12,559 nucleotides of DNA. Origin: an uncultured Anaerolineaceae bacterium. Its GTDB lineage: Bacteria; Chloroflexota; Anaerolineae; Promineifilales; Promineifilaceae. The notes beneath the pieces were generated by a model that ran no database searches, was not told where the DNA came from, and saw only the letters and a program-made list of their open reading frames with translations. The translations under genes and the position numbers were made by a program. Below are positions 8,311 to 12,559 of the stretch, in pieces. How positions within the stretch are numbered: position 1 is the first letter of the stretch; every line of letters begins with the position of its first letter. The stretch is taken from the NCBI GenBank assembly GCA_937967805.1, contig CALBTC010000105.1, forward strand, positions 1-12,559. Direction: 5' to 3'.

Positions 8311-8339
8311 AAAAATTTTAAAATTGGGAGAAAAAAGTA

Positions 8340-9053
8340 ATGAAACGTTTGTATTGGTTGAGTTTAATTTTGATTTTTTTGGCGGCAGCCTGTGCTGGAC
8401 CGGCAGCGGTAGAGCCGGCAGTAGAGGAAGAAGTTGGGGACACGGCCGTTTCGACAGGCTCAGGGCAGACTGTTTCCACCACAGCCGAAAACGACACGGT
8501 CGCCTACACCGACGATGAAGCCGGCTTTTCTATCACTTTACCTGCCGGCTGGACAATCGCCGAGGGTTCAAATGAAGCGGTTGCCCAAATGCGCAGCACG
8601 GTCGGCGTGGATAATGTGTTGACCGATGCGTACGTGCAGGCGCTGCTGGCCAGCGGTTTGCAGCTTTACGCCCTGAATGGAGCCGCACCCTCACTCGGCA
8701 GCGACGTGCCCGTTTCTATCCAGATTATTCGTCGTGATGCGCCAACCAGCCTCAGCCTGGACGAGTACGTTGCCGATACCACCAAGCAGCTAGAAGACAT
8801 CCTGGAACTGACCTCGCCGCTGGAACAGTCCACCGTGATGCTAGGCGACGATGAAGCCGTCCAGCTCCGTTACACCAAGCAGGCGCAAACGGCCGCAGGC
8901 AGCAAAGCCGAAGTCCATAATACGCAATATTACCTGATGAACGGCAGCGATTTGTACATCATCACCCTGGAGATGGAACAGGGATTGGTTGATGATTATT
9001 TAGTTGTGGGGGAAACGGCCGTTGAAACTTTCCAGTTAACTTCAGGTGGATAG
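8340..9053 (+). CDS. Secreted lipoprotein with a PsbP-like C-terminal region (function unknown)
   Basis: A 237-residue predicted lipoprotein. The N terminus MKRLYWLSLILIFLAAAC is a type II signal peptide with lipidation cysteine C18. The AAA before the Cys is a slightly loose lipobox. Residues 19 to about 55 are an acidic, Thr/Ser/Ala-rich linker. From about 57 the sequence YTDDEAGFSITLPAGWTI begins a beta-rich domain of the kind found in many short surface lipoproteins, resembling PsbP/DUF1795-like folds (weak resemblance, by style only). It ends without a membrane segment. GGGAG (8326-8330) is a ribosome site nine bases before the ATG. It follows the peptidase by 58 bp and precedes trpD. 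No link to tryptophan can be seen. The linker codons include a fragment resembling a dispersed repeat (8449-8467). Confidence 0.85.
   Translation: MKRLYWLSLILIFLAAACAGPAAVEPAVEEEVGDTAVSTGSGQTVSTTAENDTVAYTDDEAGFSITLPAGWTIAEGSNEAVAQMRSTVGVDNVLTDAYVQALLASGLQLYALNGAAPSLGSDVPVSIQIIRRDAPTSLSLDEYVADTTKQLEDILELTSPLEQSTVMLGDDEAVQLRYTKQAQTAAGSKAEVHNTQYYLMNGSDLYIITLEMEQGLVDDYLVVGETAVETFQLTSGG
8449..8467. repeat. Dispersed-repeat-like fragment in the lipoprotein linker
   Basis: TTTCGACAGGCTCAGGGCA resembles the TTCGACAAGCTCAGGGC repeat words common between genes in many bacteria. Here it is translated as part of the low-complexity linker (STGSGQ), directly after an ACGGCCGTT word. Recognition is from memory only. 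Confidence 0.4.
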
Positions 9054-9065
9054 TGATAGGAACTC

Positions 9066-9121
9066 AACCTCCCGCAGGTTCCGTTCAGAGCGGTGCTTTG
9101 ATGTGAAACCTGCGGGAGGTT
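9066..9121. repeat. Palindrome of the ACCTCCC-CAGGT family upstream of trpD
   Basis: AACCTCCCGCAGGTT (9066-9080) and AACCTGCGGGAGGTT (9107-9121) are perfect 15-bp inverted arms, with CCG (9081-9083) and CGG (9091-9093) able to extend inside. The tail TTTCTCT is a poor T run. The right arm ends ten bases before the trpD Shine-Dalgarno. A near-identical sister with CCCCC in place of CCCGC lies at 12019-12075. Confidence 0.8.
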
Positions 9122-9142
9122 TCTCTACGGAGGAGGTGAAGG

Positions 9143-10183
9143 ATGGAGATTAAAGAAGCGATTGGGGTGGTGATCAACGGCCGTAACCTCACCCTGCAAC
9201 AAGCCGAAGCCGTCATGGACAGCATCATGGGTGGTGCGGCCACGCCGGCCCAAATCGGCAGCTATCTCACCGCCCTGCGCATGAAGGGTGAAACCGTGGC
9301 CGAGATTGCCGGCAGCGCCAAATCGATGCGCCGCCACGTGGTGCCGGTCCACATTCCCGCTGCCAATGACGACGAAATGATTGTCGATACCTGCGGCACC
9401 GGCGGTGACGGCAAGCACACCTTTAACATTTCCACAACGGCCGCTTTTGTTGTGGCAGGTCACGGGGTGAAGGTGGCCAAACACGGCAACCGTGCCGCCA
9501 GCAGCAAATCCGGATCGGCCGACGTGCTGCTGGCCCTGGGCGGCAATCTTGATCTGAATGCCGAACAGGTAGCTGAGTGCATCGACGAAGTGGACATTGG
9601 CTTCTTGTACGCCGTCAATCACCATCCCGCCATGCGGTTTGCCATCGGACCGCGCCGCGAAATGGGGCAGCGCACCATCTTCAACGTGCTGGGACCGCTC
9701 ACCAATCCGGCCGGGGCTACACACCAGCTCATCGGTGTTTATGATTCTGCACTGACGGAGCCGCTGGCGCAGGTGCTGGGCGAGCTGGGCAGCAAAGCCG
9801 CCTTCGTCGTCCACGGGGCCGACGGGCTGGATGAACTCTCCACCACCGGTATAAACCGTCTCAGCCATTGGCATGAGGGCCGCGTCACCACCCGCGAATT
9901 GGACCCGCTGGAATTGGACCTGCCCCGCGCCACGCTTGATGATTTTATTGGCGGCACGCCGGAAGAGAACGCCCAAATCACCCACGACATATTGAGCGGC
10001 AAAGACAAAGGGCCGCGCCGTGACATCGTGCTGCTGAACGCAGCAGCGGCTCTCAGCGTGGAATGCAACGATTGGGCCGCCGGCCTGGCCGAAGCCCGCG
10101 AATCGATTGACAGTGGCGCTGCGCTGGACACGCTGAATCGCTGGATTGAAAAGACGAATGATTTCTCGGAGATTAGAGATTAG
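9143..10183 (+). CDS. trpD: Anthranilate phosphoribosyltransferase
   Basis: Transfers the phosphoribosyl group from PRPP to anthranilate. It is 346 residues long, normal for TrpD without a fused amidotransferase. The PRPP-binding loop CGTGGDGKHTFNIST lies at about 84-98 and KHGNRAASSKSGSADV at 113-128; both match the family closely. GPRREMGQRTIFNVLGPLTNP contains the conserved Arg and the segment near the anthranilate channel. The start is ATG at 9143, four bases after a strong AGGAGGTG (9131-9138). The final residues EIRD and the TAG stop are encoded by the first copies of the GATTAGAGATT repeat, so the native end of the gene was probably altered by that element. The next gene, trpC, starts 48 bp on. 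The gene is separated from the first trp block by the peptidase and lipoprotein genes, so its transcription may depend on readthrough or on the upstream promoter candidate. Confidence 0.97.
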   Translation: MEIKEAIGVVINGRNLTLQQAEAVMDSIMGGAATPAQIGSYLTALRMKGETVAEIAGSAKSMRRHVVPVHIPAANDDEMIVDTCGTGGDGKHTFNISTTAAFVVAGHGVKVAKHGNRAASSKSGSADVLLALGGNLDLNAEQVAECIDEVDIGFLYAVNHHPAMRFAIGPRREMGQRTIFNVLGPLTNPAGATHQLIGVYDSALTEPLAQVLGELGSKAAFVVHGADGLDELSTTGINRLSHWHEGRVTTRELDPLELDLPRATLDDFIGGTPEENAQITHDILSGKDKGPRRDIVLLNAAAALSVECNDWAAGLAEARESIDSGAALDTLNRWIEKTNDFSEIRD

Positions 10184-10222
10184 AGATTGGAGATTTTTTG
10201 GAATCCCCAATCTCTAATCTCC
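10169..10222. repeat. GATTAGAGATT-family hairpin between trpD and trpC
   Basis: Tandem GATTAGA words (10171 onwards) run into a perfect 15-bp inverted repeat, 10176-10190 with 10207-10221, around a T-rich loop. The element supplies the trpD stop codon at 10181-10183. Its right arm ends ten bases before the trpC start, leaving no clear Shine-Dalgarno there. Confidence 0.8.
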
Positions 10223-10231
10223 AGAAATATT

Positions 10232-11062
10232 ATGAGCGTAACCAATTTAGCCAAGCGTCGCGGCACAATCCTCGACGAAATCATGACCTTTCACCGGGAA
10301 AATTTGCCCAAAATCATGCGCGAGGTGCCGCTGGCCGATTTGCGCGCCCTGGCCAGCGTGGCCCCGCCAACGCTGAACTTCTACGCGGCCCTGAAAAAGC
10401 CGGGCGTTTCCCTTATTGCCGAGTGCAAAAAAGCATCCCCCAGCAAAGGGCTGATGGTGCCCAATTACAACGCGGTGGAGCTGGCTAAAACGTATGTTAA
10501 AGCCGGGGCCAGCGCTATTTCTGTGCTGACAGACGGCCGTCACTTCCAGGGCTCTCTGGCCGACTTACGTGACGTCAAAGAAACCGTGGGACCGAAAAAA
10601 GTACCTGTGCTGCGCAAGGACTTTATTTTTCACCCTTACCAGGTGTATGAATCACGCGCGGCCGGTGCTGATGCGCTGCTGCTTATCGCCTCGGTTCTCA
10701 GCGACACCGATCTCAAGGAGCTGCTGGCGCTCATTCACCGCCTGGAAATGAATGCCCTCGTTGAAGTGCACACGGAAGAGGAACTGGCCCGCGTGCTGCC
10801 GCTAAAGCCGCGCATCGTGGGGGTGAATAACCGCAATTTGCAAACGTTCGAGGTGGATTTTGACAACACGGCCCGGCTGCGCCGGCAAATCCCGGCCGAG
10901 GTGGTGGCAGTAGGGGAAAGTGGTTTGAAAACGGCCGCTGACGTACAAAAAATGGCCCAAATCGGCGTCGATGCCATCCTGGTTGGGGAGACGTTGGTGA
11001 AGAGCAAAGATGTGTATAAAACGGCCGCAGAATTTGTTAGGGCGGGACGGCCGTCGCCCTAA
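10232..11062 (+). CDS. trpC: Indole-3-glycerol phosphate synthase
   Basis: Converts CdRP (carboxyphenylamino-deoxyribulose phosphate) to indole-3-glycerol phosphate. It is 276 residues long, a single-domain TIM barrel without fused TrpF. Family motifs in order: TILDEI near the N terminus, LIAECKKASPSKG at 61-73 (Glu64 and the catalytic lysine region), PVLRKDFIFHPYQVYE at 125-140 with K129, LVEVH at 176-180, VGVNNRNL at 197-204, VGESGL at 227-232 and ILVGETLVKS at 249-258. The start at ATG 10232 gives the expected N terminus. A longer frame to 10187 would be translated from the repeat. No good ribosome site is visible before it, so the hairpin just upstream may set its translation. A 22-bp gap links it to the zinc-ribbon gene. 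The end GRPSP includes a GACGGCCGTC word. Confidence 0.96.
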   Translation: MSVTNLAKRRGTILDEIMTFHRENLPKIMREVPLADLRALASVAPPTLNFYAALKKPGVSLIAECKKASPSKGLMVPNYNAVELAKTYVKAGASAISVLTDGRHFQGSLADLRDVKETVGPKKVPVLRKDFIFHPYQVYESRAAGADALLLIASVLSDTDLKELLALIHRLEMNALVEVHTEEELARVLPLKPRIVGVNNRNLQTFEVDFDNTARLRRQIPAEVVAVGESGLKTAADVQKMAQIGVDAILVGETLVKSKDVYKTAAEFVRAGRPSP

Positions 11063-11084
11063 GTCTTCTATTAAGGAGCATCTC

Positions 11085-11252
11085 ATGAGCAAAATGGATC
11101 ACGTCTGTTTTAACTGCCAGCGAAGCGAGGTGGAAATACCAATAATTGCCTGGCACTATCAAGGTCGAATGCTGTGGGTATGCAGTGAATGTATGCCGCT
11201 GCTAATTCACAAATGGCAACAGGTGGCAGAAAAACTGCTGCCTAAAGAGTAA
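11085..11252 (+). CDS. Four-cysteine zinc-ribbon small protein, unknown function
   Basis: A 55-residue protein with two CxxC pairs, C8/C11 and C33/C36, separated by 21 residues that include an aromatic WHY..MLWVC strand. This is the layout of a single zinc ribbon, followed by a short basic/amphipathic helix (LLIHKWQQVAEKLL). The start is ATG at 11085, six bases after AAGGAG (11073-11078); Met 4 would be an alternative. It follows trpC by 22 bp, so it is probably the last gene of the trp transcript. No function is recognised. It has no CxxCxGxG repeat, so it is not an obvious anti-TRAP relative, although it is of similar size and also sits in a T-box trp setting. Regulatory or chaperone roles are guesses. 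The coding call rests on ribosome site, spacing and the cysteine pattern. Confidence 0.85.
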   Translation: MSKMDHVCFNCQRSEVEIPIIAWHYQGRMLWVCSECMPLLIHKWQQVAEKLLPKE

Positions 11253-11297
11253 GCAGATTCATCGTTTTTATATGCGTTTTATTTTTGGCTGGTGCCA

Positions 11298-11325
11298 TTG
11301 ACAAATAAATATAATTGGGTATTCT
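11298..11325 (+). promoter_or_regulatory. Promoter of the rpmB-rpmG unit
   Basis: TTGACA (11298-11303), a 16-bp spacer and TATTCT (11320-11325) make a good sigma-70-type promoter. Transcription would start near 11332, leaving a leader of about 100 nt before rpmB that contains an intrinsic terminator. Confidence 0.7.
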
Positions 11326-11347
11326 ATCAGCCGCTCAAAAGATTGTT

Positions 11348-11421
11348 TAATATTTTGAATCAGCGCAAGAATCCGGTAAAATTTGGGTTCTTGTTTTTTT
11401 GTCTGTAATATTTTGAAGCAG
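11348..11421 (+). repeat. Direct repeats flanking the rpmB leader hairpin
   Basis: TAATATTTTGAATCAG (11348-11363) and TAATATTTTGAAGCAG (11406-11421) match at 15 of 16 positions and bracket the terminator hairpin at 11366-11393. The second copy ends at the Shine-Dalgarno GAGG (11421-11424) of rpmB. Confidence 0.75.
11366..11400 (+). terminator. Intrinsic terminator in the rpmB leader
   Basis: CAAGAATCC (11366-11374) pairs with GGGTTCTTG (11385-11393, one G-U) and is followed by seven T (11394-11400). It lies downstream of the promoter at 11298-11325, so it can both stop readthrough from the trp genes and act as an attenuator for rpmB. Confidence 0.85.
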
Positions 11422-11431
11422 AGGATTAATT

Positions 11432-11674
11432 ATGGCTCGTAAATGTAAACTCAGCGGCAAAGGTCCATTGGTCGGTAACAACGTTTCCTTCTCGCAAAAG
11501 AAGACCAAGCGTCGTTTCTTGCCTAATATCCAAACCAAGCGGATTTTTGTTCCCGAACTGGACCGGCATGTGCGCATCAAAATGTCTGTTCGCGCCATGC
11601 GCACTGTGGACAAAATTGGCCTGATGCCCTATCTCAAGAAGCAAGGCCTGACGTTAAAAGACGTCACTTCATAA
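11432..11674 (+). CDS. rpmB: Ribosomal protein bL28
   Basis: Large-subunit ribosomal protein bL28, 80 residues, somewhat longer at the C terminus than the common form of about 62-78. The signature MARKCKLSGKGPLVGNNVS, then KTKRRFLPN and TKRIFVPE, then VRAMRTVDKIGL is diagnostic. Only one cysteine (C5) is present, so the four-cysteine zinc site of some bL28 proteins is absent. The start is ATG at 11432, seven bases after GAGG. It is preceded by its own promoter and a leader terminator, which suggests leader-mediated control (inferred). It is followed by rpmG after 98 bp. Confidence 0.96.
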   Translation: MARKCKLSGKGPLVGNNVSFSQKKTKRRFLPNIQTKRIFVPELDRHVRIKMSVRAMRTVDKIGLMPYLKKQGLTLKDVTS

Positions 11675-11726
11675 ATTAAGAAAAATGCCAGGACGCGCTA
11701 CCAGACGATTAGGTTTAAGCCAATAT

Positions 11727-11750
11727 CTCTGCGTCTCTGCGCCTCCGCGT
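11727..11750. repeat. Three tandem 8-mers between rpmB and rpmG
   Basis: CTCTGCGT, CTCTGCGC and CTCCGCGT stand head to tail. They resemble the CTCTGTG words of the hairpin upstream of trpB2 and are probably half of the same kind of dispersed repeat, here without the pairing arm. Confidence 0.55.
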
Positions 11751-11772
11751 TAATTATTTAGGAGCAGCACTC

Positions 11773-11937
11773 ATGGCAAAGAAAAAAGGTGTTCGTGGTG
11801 TTATTAAATTGCGCAGCACAGAAAGCCATCACATGTATTACACCACCAAAAATCGGCGCAACGATCCCAATCGGCTTGAGCTGAAAAAGTATGATCCGAC
11901 GCTGCGCCGGCATGTGATTTACCGCGAAACGCGCTAA
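11773..11937 (+). CDS. rpmG: Ribosomal protein bL33
   Basis: Large-subunit ribosomal protein bL33, 54 residues. It reads [18 protein letters not shown], then [21 protein letters not shown], and ends [10 protein letters not shown], which is the complete family pattern. It contains no cysteine, so it is the zinc-independent (C-minus) form. The start is ATG at 11773 with AGGAG (11760-11764) eight bases upstream. The gene is immediately followed by a strong terminator, so rpmB-rpmG form a short unit. Whether a zinc-binding paralogue exists elsewhere in the genome cannot be seen. Confidence 0.96.
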   Translation: MAKKKGVRGVIKLRSTESHHMYYTTKNRRNDPNRLELKKYDPTLRRHVIYRETR

Positions 11938-11964
11938 GAATCATTCTTATTTCTGACAAAAACA

Positions 11965-12002
11965 AACCAGCCTGAAGCTTATTTGCTCCAGGCTGGTTTT
12001 TT
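11965..12002 (+). terminator. Terminator of rpmB-rpmG
   Basis: AACCAGCCTG (11965-11974) pairs with CAGGCTGGTT (11989-11998), extended by AGC/GCT inside, and is followed by T (11997-12002). This is a classic strong intrinsic terminator. Confidence 0.93.
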
Positions 12003-12018
12003 ACGTTTGCATCAAAAC

Positions 12019-12077
12019 AAACCTCCCCCAGGTTCATCCCAAAACCAAATTTGGGCATGAACCTGGGGGAGGTTTTT
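12019..12077. terminator. Long palindrome, probably bidirectional terminator (ACCTCCC family)
   Basis: Perfect 19-bp arms, 12019-12037 and 12057-12075, are extended by CCCAAA (12038-12043) with TTTGGG (12050-12055) around a short loop. TTTTT follows on the plus strand (12073-12077). On the minus strand the tail is TTTGTTTTG. It belongs to the same family as 9066-9121. By position it could end the candidate minus-strand RNA as well as plus-strand readthrough. Confidence 0.75.
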
Positions 12078-12096
12078 GCGATGAAGGGTGTGTTGG

Positions 12097-12289
12097 GCAG
12101 GTGGCCGAATGAGCAGCAAATGTGCTAACCATGTTTAGCGACAATGCTGTCTGCAATGACATGGTTAACCGGCTCCTAGAAAGATGCTGCGGTGCTCGCA
12201 ATGGTGTGTGTGTATTGTAAGAATACGGTAGGTTGTAGCTCCCCACCGAGAGCAAGCTCATTTGCTGTCTCTCGATTCGACCACCCTGC
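12097..12289 (-). ncRNA. Candidate structured RNA of unknown family
   Basis: Reading the minus strand, the 5' end (GCA, G, GGTGGTCGAAT, then GAG and CAGCAAATG) pairs with the 3' end (CATTTGCTG, CTC, ATTCGGCCACC, TGC). This gives about 28 bp with small bulges. One position (U from 12280 with G from 12105) is a wobble pair on this strand but an A-C mismatch on the other, which favours the minus strand. Inside, TAACCATGT (12167-12159) pairs with ACATGGTTA (12134-12126) and contains GACA-GCAT-TGTC. A second hairpin GTATT/AATAC lies at 12226-12212, possibly enclosed by GGTG/CACC. A promoter sits immediately upstream and a terminator-like palindrome downstream. The length, about 193 nt, is in the range of 6S RNA, but the branched fold and sequence do not match 6S, SRP RNA, RNase P RNA or tmRNA as I know them. 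A MITE with long terminal arms is the main alternative. Confidence 0.5.
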
Positions 12290-12294
12290 TGCAT

Positions 12295-12323
12295 AGTGTA
12301 CGTGCTGAATTTCACAATTTCAA
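12295..12323 (-). promoter_or_regulatory. Promoter candidate for the minus-strand RNA
   Basis: On the minus strand TTGAAA (12323-12318), a 17-bp spacer and TACACT (12300-12295) match the consensus at 5 of 6 and 4 of 6. The start point would be around 12287-12290, which coincides with the base of the closing stem of the candidate RNA. Confidence 0.55.
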
Positions 12324-12360
12324 TGGGCCAAGTGGGGTAGTGCTGGGGTAATGGATGGTT

Positions 12361-12400
12361 TTCGGTGATCAGTATTCGGTAATCGGTAAGTCAGTAATCA
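12361..12400. repeat. GTAATCGG-family repeat at the end of the epimerase-like gene
   Basis: The words TTCGGTAATCGGTAAG and CAGTAATCA repeat those between trpS and trpG (4521-4587), here without a clear second arm. The minus-strand stop codon of the epimerase-like gene (12400-12398) lies within it. Confidence 0.6.
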
Positions 12401-12559
12401 ATGATCGGTTTGGATGGTTTGGGTGAGGCCGGTTGTGAGTGGGGTGGTGGTTTGCCAGTTGATTTGTTGCAGAGTTTGGCTGGCGTTGGCAATTTGAACT
12501 GTTTCTTCACCGGGACGGCTGGGGAGAGCACCGGGTAACGGCCGTCCCGCCCCACCAAC
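12398..12559 (-). CDS. NAD-dependent epimerase/dehydratase, C-terminal fragment (partial)
   Basis: A minus-strand frame enters from the right edge and ends at TGA (12400-12398), giving 53 residues. The segment LPSRPGEETVQIANASQTLQ followed by QINWQTTTPLTTGLTQTI has the pattern of the C terminus of extended short-chain NAD-dependent sugar-nucleotide epimerases: RPGE, then A-N/D-x-S, an aliphatic-Trp, and L-x-x-G-L-x-x-T-I. The catalytic YxxxK and the Rossmann fold lie outside the window, so substrate and activity cannot be judged. The last residues QTDH read into the GTAATC-type repeat. The gene converges on rpmG. An ACGGCCGT word lies near the edge, as in the other genes. Confidence 0.6.
   Translation of the reverse strand, partial: VGGAGRPLPGALPSRPGEETVQIANASQTLQQINWQTTTPLTTGLTQTIQTDH

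Noticed and set aside
8298..8324. A promoter TTGGAT-15-TAAAAT before the lipoprotein gene
   Set aside because: The spacing is short and the predicted start would fall at or after the ribosome site, so it could not yield a normally translated mRNA.
9125..10210. A minus-strand open frame of 361 residues opposite trpD, longer than trpD itself
   Set aside because: It has no ribosome site and no recognisable motifs, and it mirrors the trpD codons. TrpD on the plus strand has all its family motifs. Long antisense frames are expected with this base composition.
11085..11252. Anti-TRAP (RtpA) identity for the zinc-ribbon protein
   Set aside because: Size and T-box trp setting are similar, but the DnaJ-like CxxCxGxG motif is missing and the cysteine spacing differs.
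11235..11280. A terminator directly after the zinc-ribbon gene
   Set aside because: CTGCT/AGCAG is only 5 bp with a long loop, and the T-rich sequence starts too far away. The hairpin at 11366-11400 is a much better stop.
11685..11753. A 22-codon open frame between rpmB and rpmG
   Set aside because: It has no Shine-Dalgarno and ends within the CTCTGCG repeat. No family is recognised.
12090..12290. A tRNA or another known RNA (6S, SRP, tmRNA, RNase P) in the right intergenic region
   Set aside because: A TTCGA word near 12276 has no T-stem around it, there is no cloverleaf, and none of the conserved blocks of the other RNAs that I know is present. The 6S class was considered because of size but the branched fold does not fit well.
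12034..12315. A minus-strand open frame of 93 residues across the candidate RNA
   Set aside because: No ribosome site or domain is visible, and it runs through the terminator palindrome. The base pairing explains the region better than coding does.

Overview
The window looks like a chromosomal segment of a Chloroflexota (green non-sulfur) bacterium, probably of the Anaerolineae type. This is inferred from protein style and from an actinobacterial/chloroflexal-type T-box leader, and has not been tested against any database. GC content is moderate (about 55 percent by impression), genes are closely packed with good Shine-Dalgarno sites, and CGGCCG is strikingly frequent.

Layout. Positions 21-423 form a tRNA-Trp T-box riboswitch with UGG specifier, AGUA/GAA specifier-loop motif, UGGC acceptor-binding bulge and mutually exclusive antiterminator and terminator. 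It leads into trpB2 (516-1877), trpE (1899-3410), trpS (3511-4530) and trpG (4604-5167). A 186-bp gap with a plausible promoter then precedes a large PreP-type M16C zinc peptidase (5354-8281) and a small lipoprotein (8340-9053). Tryptophan genes resume with trpD (9143-10183) and trpC (10232-11062), followed by a 55-residue four-cysteine zinc-ribbon protein (11085-11252). A new promoter at 11298-11325 starts a ribosomal unit, rpmB (L28) and rpmG (L33), which ends at a strong terminator near 12000. The right end carries the 3' end of a convergent minus-strand NAD-dependent epimerase-like gene (12398 to the edge).

The trp genes cover chorismate to indole-glycerol phosphate except phosphoribosylanthranilate isomerase (trpF). 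They also include a TrpB2-type synthase beta chain and the tRNA charging enzyme. The T-box would couple their expression to uncharged tRNA-Trp. No trpA or trpF is present, so these must lie elsewhere or be replaced.

Two things stand out beyond the genes. First, nearly every intergenic junction carries a different short hairpin-forming repeat, and several of these supply the last codons or the stop codon of the upstream gene; one also interrupts the T-box leader. Second, between the ribosomal genes and the epimerase gene there is a candidate 193-nt structured RNA on the minus strand (12289 down to 12097). It has a roughly 28-bp closing stem, at least two internal hairpins, a sigma-70-like promoter with 17-bp spacing placed just upstream of the stem, and a terminator-like palindrome downstream. 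I do not recognise its family.
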